From Ga0077527 sp038316355 (GTDB lineage Bacteria; Pseudomonadota; Gammaproteobacteria; Burkholderiales; SG8-41), in contig JBBQAO010000028.1 in assembly GCA_038316355.1 (NCBI GenBank), positions 1 to 40,271 on the forward strand: a stretch of 40,271 nt of DNA. Direction: 5' to 3'. The notes below the pieces were generated by a model. It saw nothing but the letters and a program-made list of their open reading frames with translations, did no database searches and had not been told where the DNA came from. The position numbers and the translations under genes were made by a program. Every line of letters begins with the position of its first letter. Position 1 is the stretch's first letter. Shown here piece by piece: positions 25,956-33,511 of this stretch.

Positions 25956-26954
25956 TCACTCCGGCCGGATGCCGCCGGCGCGGATCAGCGCCTCGTACCG
26001 CAGATACTCGTTCTGCATCAGCCGCATGAAACCGTCCGGCGTATTGTCGCCCACCGTTTCCGCGCCCTGGAGCATGAAACTCCTGCGCAGCGCCGACTTG
26101 CGCAGCTTGAGCGTAATGTCGCCGTGCAGCTGCTCAACGATACGCCGTGACGTGCCGCGCGGCGCAACAATGCCCGACCAGCTGTCGAACTGCGCCTCCG
26201 GCAAGCCGACTTCGGCGATCGCCGGCACCGCCGGCAACGCGGCACTGCGCTTCGGCGTCATCACCGCGAGCGCACGCAGCCGCCCTTCGCGCAACGGTGC
26301 GAGTACCGCGGGCAGTGTCAACACCGCGTAATGCACGTGCCCCAGCCCCATTTCGACATACGTGCTGGTCACCGTGCGGAACGGAACATGCACCGCCGTC
26401 ACGCCGAGCGCCCGTGAAAACACTTCGCCGGCCAGATGGGATGCCGAACCGATGCCCAGCGACGCAAAATTGAGTTCGCCCGGGCGCACCCGGGCGTAAC
26501 GCACAAACTCCGCCGCGCTGTGCACGGGTATTCGCGGGGTCACCACCAGCACATTGGTGATTGATGCGACATGGGCCACGCCGACGATATCCGCCAGCGC
26601 CCGGTACGGCGGTTGTTCGCGCATCAGCGCCGTGATCAGCCGGGTCACGCCGACCATGCCCAGCGTGTGGCCGTCAGCCGTCGCCTGCGATACGAGGGTA
26701 TTGCCGATCAGTCCGCCGGCACCCGGACGGCTGTCGATCACCACCCGCTGCCCGTAGAGCGTTTCGAGCTCGGCACCGAGCGAACGCGCAAAAAACTCGT
26801 CGGCCGAACCCGGCGACTCGGCAACGATCAGGCGTATCGGCCGCGCCGGATACTCCGCCGGCGTCGGCTGCGCGGCACAGAGCCCTGCGCCGGCGGCAAA
26901 CAAACACGCACCGCATGCCAGCCCCCGCGCCTGGCGCAACGGCAGACGCGGCAC
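25956..26954 (-). CDS. Bug/TTT-family periplasmic solute receptor, divergent (9 of 10)
   Basis: A 332-aa member with a signal peptide (cleavage near LCAAQ, residue about 29). Family blocks are recognisable but altered: YPARPIRLIVAESPGSADE lacks the PGG loop, VIDSRPGAGGLIG, ADGHTLGMVG, LNFASLGIGS, HVPFRTVTST in place of HVPYKG, and RALAVMTPKRS. Two ligand-facing loops thus differ from all other copies here. The start is GTG at 26954, 8 nt after the dienelactone hydrolase stop, with a distant GGAG. It is probably the second gene of that operon. Confidence 0.88.
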   Translation of the reverse strand: MPRLPLRQARGLACGACLFAAGAGLCAAQPTPAEYPARPIRLIVAESPGSADEFFARSLGAELETLYGQRVVIDSRPGAGGLIGNTLVSQATADGHTLGMVGVTRLITALMREQPPYRALADIVGVAHVASITNVLVVTPRIPVHSAAEFVRYARVRPGELNFASLGIGSASHLAGEVFSRALGVTAVHVPFRTVTSTYVEMGLGHVHYAVLTLPAVLAPLREGRLRALAVMTPKRSAALPAVPAIAEVGLPEAQFDSWSGIVAPRGTSRRIVEQLHGDITLKLRKSALRRSFMLQGAETVGDNTPDGFMRLMQNEYLRYEALIRAGGIRPE

Positions 26955-26962
26955 GGACGTGC

Positions 26963-27850
26963 TCAGCTCCGCAACTGCTGGTTAAAAAACTCCAGCGTGC
27001 GCTGCCACGACAGTTTCGCCGCGGTTTCGTCGTAACGCGGCGTCGTATCGTTGTGAAAACCGTGCAGCGTGTTGGGATAGATGTGCGCGGTGTAACGGAT
27101 CTTGTTCGCCTTCAGCGCTTCTTCGTAGGCCGGCCAGCCCTTGTTGACGCCTTCGTCGTCGCTGGCGTAATGGATCAGCAGCGACGCCTTGATTTTCGGC
27201 ACCTCCGCCGCCGGTGGCTGGCGGCCGTAGTACGGCACCGAAGCCACGAGTTCAGGAATACGCGTCGCCAGCAGGTTGCAGATCAGGCCGCCGAAACAGA
27301 AACCGACTGCGCCGAGCTTTCCCGCTTCGGGCCGCTGCCGGAGGAACTGCGCGCCCTGGTAGAGATCTTCCTCGCGCTTTTTCGCGTCCTGCGCCGCGAA
27401 CAGCTTGCGCGCCGCATCTTCGTCACCGGGATAACCGCCGACCGGCGTCAGCGCGTCCGGGCCGAAAGCAACAAAATTCGCCGCCGCCAGCCGCCGCACG
27501 ACATCCTCAATGTACGGGTTCAGGCCGCGATTCTCGTGGATCACCAGCACCGCCGGCAGCTTGCCTTTGGCATTAGCCGGCGCAGCGTAATAACCGCGCA
27601 TCTTGCCCGAGCCGTTCGGCGAATCGTATTCCAGATACTGGGTGCGGATGCGCGGATCGTCCTTCGCCACCTGCTGCGCCAGAGCGAAATTCGGCTTCAG
27701 GCTCTCCAGCATCGCCGCTGCGGTGAACGCGCCCACCGCATACTTGGCGGCGCGGTCGAGGAATTCGCGGCGGTTCAGAGCGCCGTGCACATAACCGTCG
27801 AACAGCTTCATCACTTCCGGCGGATAATCACTCGCTTTTTTGCGTTCCAT
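26963..27850 (-). CDS. Dienelactone hydrolase family protein with a Tat-like leader
   Basis: A 295-aa protein. An N-terminal NRREFLDRAAKYAVGAF (from residue 27) resembles a twin-arginine signal preceded by a hydrophilic extension. The hydrolase core shows Glu106 in HENRG, the Cys185 nucleophile in GFCFGG, Asp231/232 in SDDEGVN and His263 in LHGFH, the Cys-Asp-His arrangement of dienelactone hydrolases. It would open lactone rings or cleave esters, probably in the periplasm. AGGAGG is just before the ATG. A Bug receptor follows 8 nt later, suggesting capture and hydrolysis of one compound class. Confidence 0.9.
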   Translation of the reverse strand: MERKKASDYPPEVMKLFDGYVHGALNRREFLDRAAKYAVGAFTAAAMLESLKPNFALAQQVAKDDPRIRTQYLEYDSPNGSGKMRGYYAAPANAKGKLPAVLVIHENRGLNPYIEDVVRRLAAANFVAFGPDALTPVGGYPGDEDAARKLFAAQDAKKREEDLYQGAQFLRQRPEAGKLGAVGFCFGGLICNLLATRIPELVASVPYYGRQPPAAEVPKIKASLLIHYASDDEGVNKGWPAYEEALKANKIRYTAHIYPNTLHGFHNDTTPRYDETAAKLSWQRTLEFFNQQLRS

Positions 27851-27910
27851 GACAGCCTCCTGTTTGAAAGACCGGTAAAAGATTCGCGGTGAAAGAACCG
27901 GATATAAATT

Positions 27911-28981
27911 TTACAGCGGAATGCCCAGCAGCTTCGCCGCGGTCTCGCCGAGCATCATCCGGCGCTCGGCGTCAGTGAATCCCGGCGCGTTAAGGATGTG
28001 GTTGACCGAATCGGCCTGCCACGGGATCGGGTGATCGGTGCCGATGACCAGTTTGTCGACGCCGACCTCCGCCGCCAGATGGCGCAGCGCTTCATCGGTG
28101 AACACCAGCGTGTCGTAATACATGTCGCGCAGGTACTCGGTCGGTTTTTTCTTCAGCTTCACGCCGGTATCCATCTCGGGGGCGACGCGCAGACTCTGGT
28201 CCGAACGCGGAGCATACGACGGCAGGAAACCGCCGCCGTGCGCGGAGCAGATTTTCAGGCCGGGGAAACGATCCAGCGTGCCATCAAAAATCAGGTGCGA
28301 CAGCGCAATGGTGGTGTCCAGCGGATTGCCGATGGTGTTCGACAGCCAGCCGTTGCCCTTGAAGCGCGGCTCCAGTTGCGGCGTGCTCTGCGGGTGGATG
28401 AATATCAGCACACCCAGTTCCTCGGCCTTGGCCCAGAACGGATGGAACTTTGGATCGGAAAACTCCGCGCCCGCGACACTGGCGCCGACCGCCGCGCCGC
28501 GCAGACCCTGTTTTTTCACGCCATGCACCAGTTGTTCCACCGCAAGGTCCGGAAATTGCAGCGCCACCGACGCGAACGCGACAAAACGGTCGGGATAGGT
28601 TCCGCAATATTCCGCGAGCCGCTCGTTCTGGATGCGGACAACTTCGGCCGCCACATCGCGTTCGGCGCGATACCAGGTCGGATTGATGCTCAGCGCCTCG
28701 ATGTCGATGCCCTGCTCGTCCATTTCGGCGAGGCGGCGCGATCCCACGTCCCCGATGCCGGGGCCGCGCTGGTCTGCAACCTTCATGTTGATCAATGCCA
28801 GCGCCTCGGCCACCACACAATGCGCATGCACGTCGATGGTCTTGATGCGCTTGCCACTCACCAGCACCTGCCGGCGCCGCCCGCCCGCCGGGTGTGCCTG
28901 TGCGGCATTGCTTATGTTGCAGCCGGTAAAAATGATGCCGCCATCGCTTACGCCGCAACACTCTGACTTGCGAATACTCAT
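27911..28981 (-). CDS. Amidohydrolase family protein (ACMSD-like)
   Basis: A 356-aa metal-dependent amidohydrolase-2 enzyme. Metal ligands are visible as the H-x-H of DVHAHCVV (His52/His54), FIHPQ, SAHGGGF and GTDHPIPW. Relatives are aminocarboxymuconate-semialdehyde decarboxylase and gamma-resorcylate decarboxylase-type enzymes, which decarboxylate or hydrolyse ring-derived acids. The N-terminal 40 residues (with an ECCG start) are longer than usual. The ATG at 28981 has GGAGG 5 nt upstream; the reading frame runs on upstream without a ribosome site. It is divergent from the unknown 225-aa protein. Confidence 0.9.
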   Translation of the reverse strand: MSIRKSECCGVSDGGIIFTGCNISNAAQAHPAGGRRRQVLVSGKRIKTIDVHAHCVVAEALALINMKVADQRGPGIGDVGSRRLAEMDEQGIDIEALSINPTWYRAERDVAAEVVRIQNERLAEYCGTYPDRFVAFASVALQFPDLAVEQLVHGVKKQGLRGAAVGASVAGAEFSDPKFHPFWAKAEELGVLIFIHPQSTPQLEPRFKGNGWLSNTIGNPLDTTIALSHLIFDGTLDRFPGLKICSAHGGGFLPSYAPRSDQSLRVAPEMDTGVKLKKKPTEYLRDMYYDTLVFTDEALRHLAAEVGVDKLVIGTDHPIPWQADSVNHILNAPGFTDAERRMMLGETAAKLLGIPL

Positions 28982-29113
28982 GTAATCCTCCGGGTTATGG
29001 TGGATGTGATCCAACCGTTGCAGGCAGAATACCAGTGCGCCCATGTCCACACCATGCGCTTGAACAAGACACCGGCCGGCCTGCATTACAATCCCCGCAA
29101 CAGGGGGGCACAC

Positions 29114-29791
29114 ATGGATCGGGGCATCTGGGCAATCTGGTACGACATCGCCGCTGAGCACAAAGCGGAATACTGCGACTGGTTTCATCGCATCCATATT
29201 CCGGAGAAACTGTCACGCCCCGGTTACCGCTGGGCGGCGCATTATGAACTCGGCCACGGCGGACGCGGCACCGGTTATCTTGCACTGTTCGGCGGCGAGA
29301 CCACCCAGACCTTCCTCAATCCCAGCCCCGGCCAGCTCGCCACACGGCAAAATGCCGAAACGAAAAAATACATCGGCATGCGCCAGCATTCCGCCGCCTG
29401 CATCCTCGCCGAAGAAGTCCGCATCGACGGCCCGGACGCCGGCACACGCGGCCCCGGCCTGACCACAGCGCCGGTGGTGCAGATCGGCAACTACAATGCG
29501 CCGACACCCGCCGTCGAGGACGACCTCGGCGGCTGGTACGCGCAGCAGCGGTTTCCGCTGCTGGCAACTCTGCCCGGCTGCGTCGGCGCGCGCAAAATGC
29601 TGGCCACCGTCGGCAGCTACAAACATGCGATCCTGCACGAGTTCAGCAGCCTCGAATTACGCGAACAGCATTTCGCACCGCACGAAGCCGAACGTGATAA
29701 CCCGAATACCTGGATGGGCCGGGTGGTGCCGCAACTCCAGCACGCGCCTTACTCGCCGGCGGTGGGTTGCCGCATCTGGCCGGTCGCATAG
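29114..29791 (+). CDS. Unrecognised protein of two ferredoxin-like halves
   Basis: A 225-aa protein I do not recognise by name. The first half begins GIWAIWYDIAAEHKAEYCDW and HRIHIPEKLSRPGYRWAAHY, with FGG near residue 59; the second has WYAQQRFPLLATLPGCVGAR and ILHEFSSLE. The pattern (beta strand, helix with WY/WF, R-P-G-Y or L-P-G-C turn, beta) suggests two dimeric alpha-beta-barrel repeats, as in monooxygenase-like or EthD-like proteins. The ATG at 29114 has GGGGGG 5 nt upstream. It is divergent from the amidohydrolase and may share its control. No signal peptide. Confidence 0.72.
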   Translation: MDRGIWAIWYDIAAEHKAEYCDWFHRIHIPEKLSRPGYRWAAHYELGHGGRGTGYLALFGGETTQTFLNPSPGQLATRQNAETKKYIGMRQHSAACILAEEVRIDGPDAGTRGPGLTTAPVVQIGNYNAPTPAVEDDLGGWYAQQRFPLLATLPGCVGARKMLATVGSYKHAILHEFSSLELREQHFAPHEAERDNPNTWMGRVVPQLQHAPYSPAVGCRIWPVA

Positions 29792-29831
29792 CCTTTGCCC
29801 GGCAGTGATTCCCGCCATTCATTCCGCCGTC

Positions 29832-29959
29832 GTATCTATTCAGTGCGTGCGGCAAACTCAGCGACCTTCCCTCTCCCTCCGGGACAAGGGAACACTGGAA
29901 GCGGAGCAGAGGGCGGGGTGAGGGAAGCTTTTGACTTTCCGCTCGCACTGAATAGTTAC
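29832..29959. mobile_element. 128-bp MITE with 8-bp target-site duplication
   Basis: The ends are inverted repeats of 21 bp with two mismatches, beginning GTATCTATTCAGTGCG on the left; the reverse complement of the right end begins GTAACTATTCAGTGCG. The 8-bp direct repeat CCGCCGTC flanks it on both sides (29824-29831 and 29960-29967). The interior has no coding capacity and a nested CTTCCCTC/GAGGGAAG palindrome. GTAA-type ends and 8-bp duplications are features of IS66-family elements, which could be the mobilising source (inferred). Confidence 0.78.
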
Positions 29960-29988
29960 CCGCCGTCACTTTATTGCGGCAATATTTT

Positions 29989-30007
29989 ATAAGCAATTGT
30001 TTTAATT
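29989..30007 (+). repeat. Dispersed AT-rich 19-mer, copy 1
   Basis: ATAAGCAATTGTTTTAATT. Close copies lie at 37496-37514 and 39081-39099, all in AT-rich intergenic DNA. This copy is 25-43 bp before the aldo/keto reductase start. Confidence 0.55.
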
Positions 30008-30031
30008 GTTGTTTTTGAATTAACATTAGGC

Positions 30032-31000
30032 ATGGAATACACCATCCTCGGCCGCACCGGCCTCAAGGTCAGCGTTGCCGGACTCGGTTGCGGCGGCAGC
30101 AGCAGGCTCGGACTGGGCACCGGCCACAGCGAAGCGCACGCCACGGACATCGTGCGCCGCGCGCTCGACCTCGGTGTGAATTTCATCGACACCGCGCAGT
30201 ACTACGGCACCGAAGCGGCCGTCGGCGCGGCGATCCATGGCCGCGCACGCGACTCCGTCATCATCTCCACCAAACACAAGGTGTCGTTACGCGACGGCAC
30301 CCGTTTTTCCGTGGCCGAAATCCTTGCCGGCCTCGACCGCTCGCTGCGCGCGCTCGGCACCGACCATGTCGATGTGTTCTGCCTGCACACCGTGATCCCT
30401 GATGAATACGACCGTGTGCTGGCCGAAGTCGTCCCCGTCCTGCTGCGCGAACGGGACAAAGGCAAGTTCCGCTTCCTCGGCATCACCGAATTCGCGATGA
30501 GCGATCCGCGGCACGACATGCTTGCCCGCGCGCTGGCAGAGGACTGCTTTGACGTGATGATGGTCGCCTTCCACATGCTCAATCAGAATGCGCGGCAACG
30601 CGTGTTTCCGGCGACGCGCACCAAAAACATCGGTACGCTGCTGATGTTTGCCGTGCGCTCGATATTCAGCGTACCGGGGCGCCTGAGGGACGACATCACC
30701 GAACTCGCCGTCGCGGGCCGGGTGCCGAAGTGGCTTGCGGAAAAAAAGCAGCCTCTGGAATTTCTGCTGCATGGCCAGGGCGGCGCAAAAAACATCATCG
30801 AGGCCGCCTACCGTTATGCACGGCACGAACCCGGCGCCCATGTCGTGCTGTTCGGCACCGGCAACCCCGATCACCTGGCACCCAACATCCGCGCCATCCT
30901 CCAGCCACCGCTGCCGGAGGCTGACCGCCAGAAACTGGAAGAGCTCTTCGGCACACTCGAAGGCGTGGGCCTCGACGAGGCTGGCTCGCCCCGTTCTTGA
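30032..31000 (+). CDS. Aldo/keto reductase
   Basis: A 322-aa NAD(P)H-dependent oxidoreductase with the complete tetrad: Asp53 and Tyr58 in FIDTAQYYG, Lys81 in STKHK and His119 in CLHT. It starts MEYTILGRTGLKVS as is usual for the family. It reduces aldehydes or ketones in the cytoplasm; the substrate is unknown. The C-terminal cofactor region reads VVLFGTGNPDHL. The ribosome site is poor (AGG directly before the ATG). The 5' region is AT-rich and follows the MITE. Confidence 0.9.
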   Translation: MEYTILGRTGLKVSVAGLGCGGSSRLGLGTGHSEAHATDIVRRALDLGVNFIDTAQYYGTEAAVGAAIHGRARDSVIISTKHKVSLRDGTRFSVAEILAGLDRSLRALGTDHVDVFCLHTVIPDEYDRVLAEVVPVLLRERDKGKFRFLGITEFAMSDPRHDMLARALAEDCFDVMMVAFHMLNQNARQRVFPATRTKNIGTLLMFAVRSIFSVPGRLRDDITELAVAGRVPKWLAEKKQPLEFLLHGQGGAKNIIEAAYRYARHEPGAHVVLFGTGNPDHLAPNIRAILQPPLPEADRQKLEELFGTLEGVGLDEAGSPRS

Positions 31001-31041
31001 CGGTCCAGATCAAAATCAGAAGACGTTAACCGCAGATCAAC

Positions 31042-31065
31042 GCCGGTTAAAGCCGGTTAAAGCCG
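31042..31065. repeat. Short tandem repeat
   Basis: GCCGGTTAAA occurs twice in a row (31042-31061), then a partial GCCGATAAAA. It lies between convergent genes and its role is unknown. Confidence 0.5.
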
Positions 31066-31108
31066 ATAAAATCAAAAAATATCAGGCGTTACACGATGCC
31101 CGCGCTGT

Positions 31109-31750
31109 TTACCACACCCGCGGCAGCATCAGCCCGAAAGCGCCGATCAGACCCAGCGCAAAAAACACGATGGCCCCGCCGGCGGCGCGCGGATAAACTG
31201 CCACCCACGCATCCAGCCTGAGATTCATGTTATCGGCGCCCTTGGTGGCTTTGCGTTCCGAATACCAATGGCTGCCGCGCGCTTCGAGTTTGACCAGGTG
31301 ATCCGGGAAAAAAGCGAGCATGACTCCGGCAACAACCGCCAACAGATTGCCCACGACCAGCACCCAGCGCAGGGCGTCAACGATCCAGGCGGCAAGGTGG
31401 GGATTCATGGCATTGAGGCCGAGCAGGGTCACCACCGCATCGAACTTGAACTGCGCGAGCAGGCTGAACAGCGCAAACACACCCCCCGCCACAAAAACCG
31501 CGGCGAACCAGTAGCGGTATTTCTGCACCGCTTGCCGCGTATCCCGTGGGATCTCCAGCGGCTTGGACGCACCACGCATCGACACCCAGCGATTCATGCT
31601 GCCGATCAGGCGCAGCGCGCCCGCACTGTTGACGATCAGATATAAGCCGATGGCCAGCAGCGCAGTGCCGCCCAGCAGAAAAAAGATCACCGCTGCCTGT
31701 AAGAGCCACAACCGGACTGTCGGGTGCTCCATCATGTTCATCAATTCCAT
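31109..31750 (-). CDS. Membrane protein of unknown function
   Basis: A 213-aa integral membrane protein with four predicted helices (about residues 15-40, 80-103, 120-147 and 186-210) and a hydrophilic loop of about 40 residues between helices 1 and 2 (MRGASKPLEIPRDTRQAVQK). I recognise no family motif. The ATG at 31750 has GGAGG 5 nt upstream; a GTG two codons earlier is possible. The gene is convergent with the aldo/keto reductase and divergent from the CUCCUCC-loop element. Confidence 0.72.
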   Translation of the reverse strand: MELMNMMEHPTVRLWLLQAAVIFFLLGGTALLAIGLYLIVNSAGALRLIGSMNRWVSMRGASKPLEIPRDTRQAVQKYRYWFAAVFVAGGVFALFSLLAQFKFDAVVTLLGLNAMNPHLAAWIVDALRWVLVVGNLLAVVAGVMLAFFPDHLVKLEARGSHWYSERKATKGADNMNLRLDAWVAVYPRAAGGAIVFFALGLIGAFGLMLPRVW

Positions 31751-31979
31751 AACCACCTCCTGTTTGTCCCCGCATCAACCGGGCAAGCCCGCCAAGACTG
31801 GCACAGCCCGGCGATATGCTCTGTGCGGTGGCAGACATTGGTGCAAGCTGCCGCCCGCCGGCCCCTGCGATCCAGCCTCGGCACGCCAACCGTACGCCAA
31901 CGCACAGTCCCGCAGCAGCAGTGGGCAGATACTCCGGTCGTGGCGAACATCAGTCCTCCACTGGCGTTCCAAATGCCGC

Positions 31980-32055
31980 ACGGGCCCTCACTCCTCCTCC
32001 CTTGTGAAGCCCGTACTCTGCCCGGTAGCAGCACCGCTGTTACCGGGTTTTTTTT
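31980..32055 (+). ncRNA. Candidate small RNA or leader with CUCCUCC loop and terminator, copy A
   Basis: A hairpin (ACGGGC/GCCCGT plus TCAC/GTGA) exposes the loop TCCTCCTCCCTT, which is complementary to ribosome binding sites. It is followed by an 11-bp terminator stem (32021-32031 with 32037-32047) and eight T. A homologous element is at 37380-37462. Either an independent sRNA whose 3' end is here, or a leader/attenuator of the small membrane gene starting 28 bp downstream. No clear promoter was found. Confidence 0.6.
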
Positions 32056-32083
32056 ACAGCCATTGTTTCCGGCAAAGGCCGAC

Positions 32084-32374
32084 ATGAACATCGCGATCTG
32101 GATACTGGCGGTCTGCGCAATCAGCTGGCTTGGTCATACGGTTATTCATGCCAATGAAATACGCGGCGCGGTGACCACGCTCATCATCGGCCTGGCCGGC
32201 GGCCTGCTGGGCGGCATGGCGCTGGCGCCGCTGCTGGGTGACAGCGGCGGCATGCCCACCGCGTTCAATCCGTTTTCGCCGCTGATTGCCCTCGCCGTTG
32301 CAGCCACCTGCCTGAGCGTTGGCAACCTGTTGTCCAACCCGTTTCATTTGCATCTGAAGCATGACCCGGCATGA
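32084..32374 (+). CDS. Small hydrophobic membrane protein
   Basis: A 96-aa protein with three likely membrane helices (about residues 3-20, 28-52 and 66-85) and a Gly-rich middle, IIGLAGGLLGGMALAPLLG. It has a faint resemblance to GlsB/YeaQ-type small membrane proteins but is not a confident match. AAAGG lies 5 nt before the ATG. Its stop overlaps the next gene's start (ATGA), so the two are coupled. A terminator-like element 28 bp upstream may control it. Confidence 0.65.
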   Translation: MNIAIWILAVCAISWLGHTVIHANEIRGAVTTLIIGLAGGLLGGMALAPLLGDSGGMPTAFNPFSPLIALAVAATCLSVGNLLSNPFHLHLKHDPA

Positions 32375-32748
32375 ACGGATCCACCGCCCTGCCAGACCCT
32401 GCGGCCGAAGCCCTTGAGCAGCAGTCCTTTATGAGCTTTCAGGACGCACTGCGCCACCTCACACGCTTCATGACCGGCACAGCGCTTGAAAATCCGCTGG
32501 ATGTCGCCGCAAAACGCATCGAATCAAATCCGGCATTCGCACAATCGCGACTGCTCACCCGGCTGCTGGCCGCGATGAGCATTCAGCGTGGCGAATTCCG
32601 GCTTGAGGAAATTTCGGTATTCGACAAGGACACGCTCAGCGTGATTGTCGCGCTGCTGAACACGCATGACACCGGGGCAGCGACGCCGGCCGACTGGCAA
32701 AGCGCCGTGAACCGCGCCCAAACTGCCCAGTTCGAGTACGACCGCTAG
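32371..32748 (+). CDS. Small cytoplasmic protein of unknown function
   Basis: A 125-aa soluble protein, mostly helical by composition (AAEALEQQSFMSFQDALRHL, SRLLTRLLAAMS, DTLSVIVALLN). I do not recognise it. The ATG overlaps the preceding stop by ATGA, which indicates translational coupling with the 96-aa membrane protein and a shared role. The glutathione transferase gene starts 95 bp later. Confidence 0.65.
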   Translation: MNGSTALPDPAAEALEQQSFMSFQDALRHLTRFMTGTALENPLDVAAKRIESNPAFAQSRLLTRLLAAMSIQRGEFRLEEISVFDKDTLSVIVALLNTHDTGAATPADWQSAVNRAQTAQFEYDR

Positions 32749-32843
32749 TTGCCGGCGAGCGCCGCCCAAGGGCGAATATCCGGAATCGACTCTCCCGTAC
32801 CTCGCACCGGAGGGTTAGAATTCCCTGCACCCCTGGAGGGTCC

Positions 32844-33461
32844 ATGAAACTGTTCGGCACACCAGGCAGCCCGTTCGTGCGCAAAGTGCGCGTCGTGCTC
32901 GCTGAAAAAAACATTGCGCACGACTACATCATCGCACGCGCCTCAACGCCGGATTCACCGGTGCCGGCGTTCAACCCGCTGGCCAAGATCCCGACGCTGG
33001 TGCGCGACGACGGCCGCGCGCTGTATGACTCGCCGGTGATCGTCGAATACCTCGATGCCTTCGGCAGCGGGCCGAAACTGATCCCGGAGGATTTTGCAGC
33101 GCGCATCGAAGTCAAACGCTGGGAAGCACTGTGCGACGGCGTGGCTGAAGCCACCGTCAGCATCAATCACGAATACCGCGAGCCGGCCGACAAACAGCGT
33201 TCAGCCGCGTGGTTCGCCAAACAGCAATCAAAAATAGACCGCAGCCTCGCGCTGCTGGAAAAAGACCTGGGAAGCAATGACTGGTGTTTTGGCGGTCGCC
33301 TGACACTGGCTGACATCGCCACCGGCTACGCGCTGGGCTACATCGATTCCGCGCTGCCGGATTACGAATGGCGCAGCAAACACCCGGCACTGGCGCAGCT
33401 CGCTGCCCGGCTGGCGGCACGCACATCGTTCAGCACCACCGGCCACGCCAAAACCGCCTGA
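32844..33461 (+). CDS. Glutathione S-transferase family protein
   Basis: A 205-aa GST. The N-terminal thioredoxin-like domain begins KLFGTPGSPFVRKVRVVL with a Ser in the active-site position, followed by NPLAKIPTLV (cis-Pro) and DSPVIVEYLD (glutathione gamma-glutamyl contact). The helical C-terminal domain includes LTLADIATGYAL, the usual N-capping box. It conjugates or reduces electrophiles with glutathione. GGAGGG is just before the ATG. It is convergent with the PEP-CTERM gene. Confidence 0.92.
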   Translation: MKLFGTPGSPFVRKVRVVLAEKNIAHDYIIARASTPDSPVPAFNPLAKIPTLVRDDGRALYDSPVIVEYLDAFGSGPKLIPEDFAARIEVKRWEALCDGVAEATVSINHEYREPADKQRSAAWFAKQQSKIDRSLALLEKDLGSNDWCFGGRLTLADIATGYALGYIDSALPDYEWRSKHPALAQLAARLAARTSFSTTGHAKTA

Positions 33462-33469
33462 CCAAAAAA

Positions 33470-33493
33470 CAAACCCCGCCGAAGCGGGGTTTG
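33470..33493. terminator. Intrinsic terminator between GST and PEP-CTERM genes
   Basis: CAAACCCCGC and GCGGGGTTTG form a perfect 10-bp stem with a CGAA loop. On the minus strand it is followed by TTTTTT; on the plus strand only by TTTG, so it best serves the PEP-CTERM gene. Confidence 0.82.
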
Positions 33494-33511
33494 TGCGGGA
33501 TCAGATACTGG

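Noticed and set aside
28997..29113. Longer start for the two-half protein
   Set aside because: No ribosome site; it overlaps the divergent promoter region, while GGGGGG precedes the ATG at 29114.
29989..30011. FNR binding site
   Set aside because: The TTGAT-N4-ATCAA symmetry is absent; only an AT-rich half-match.
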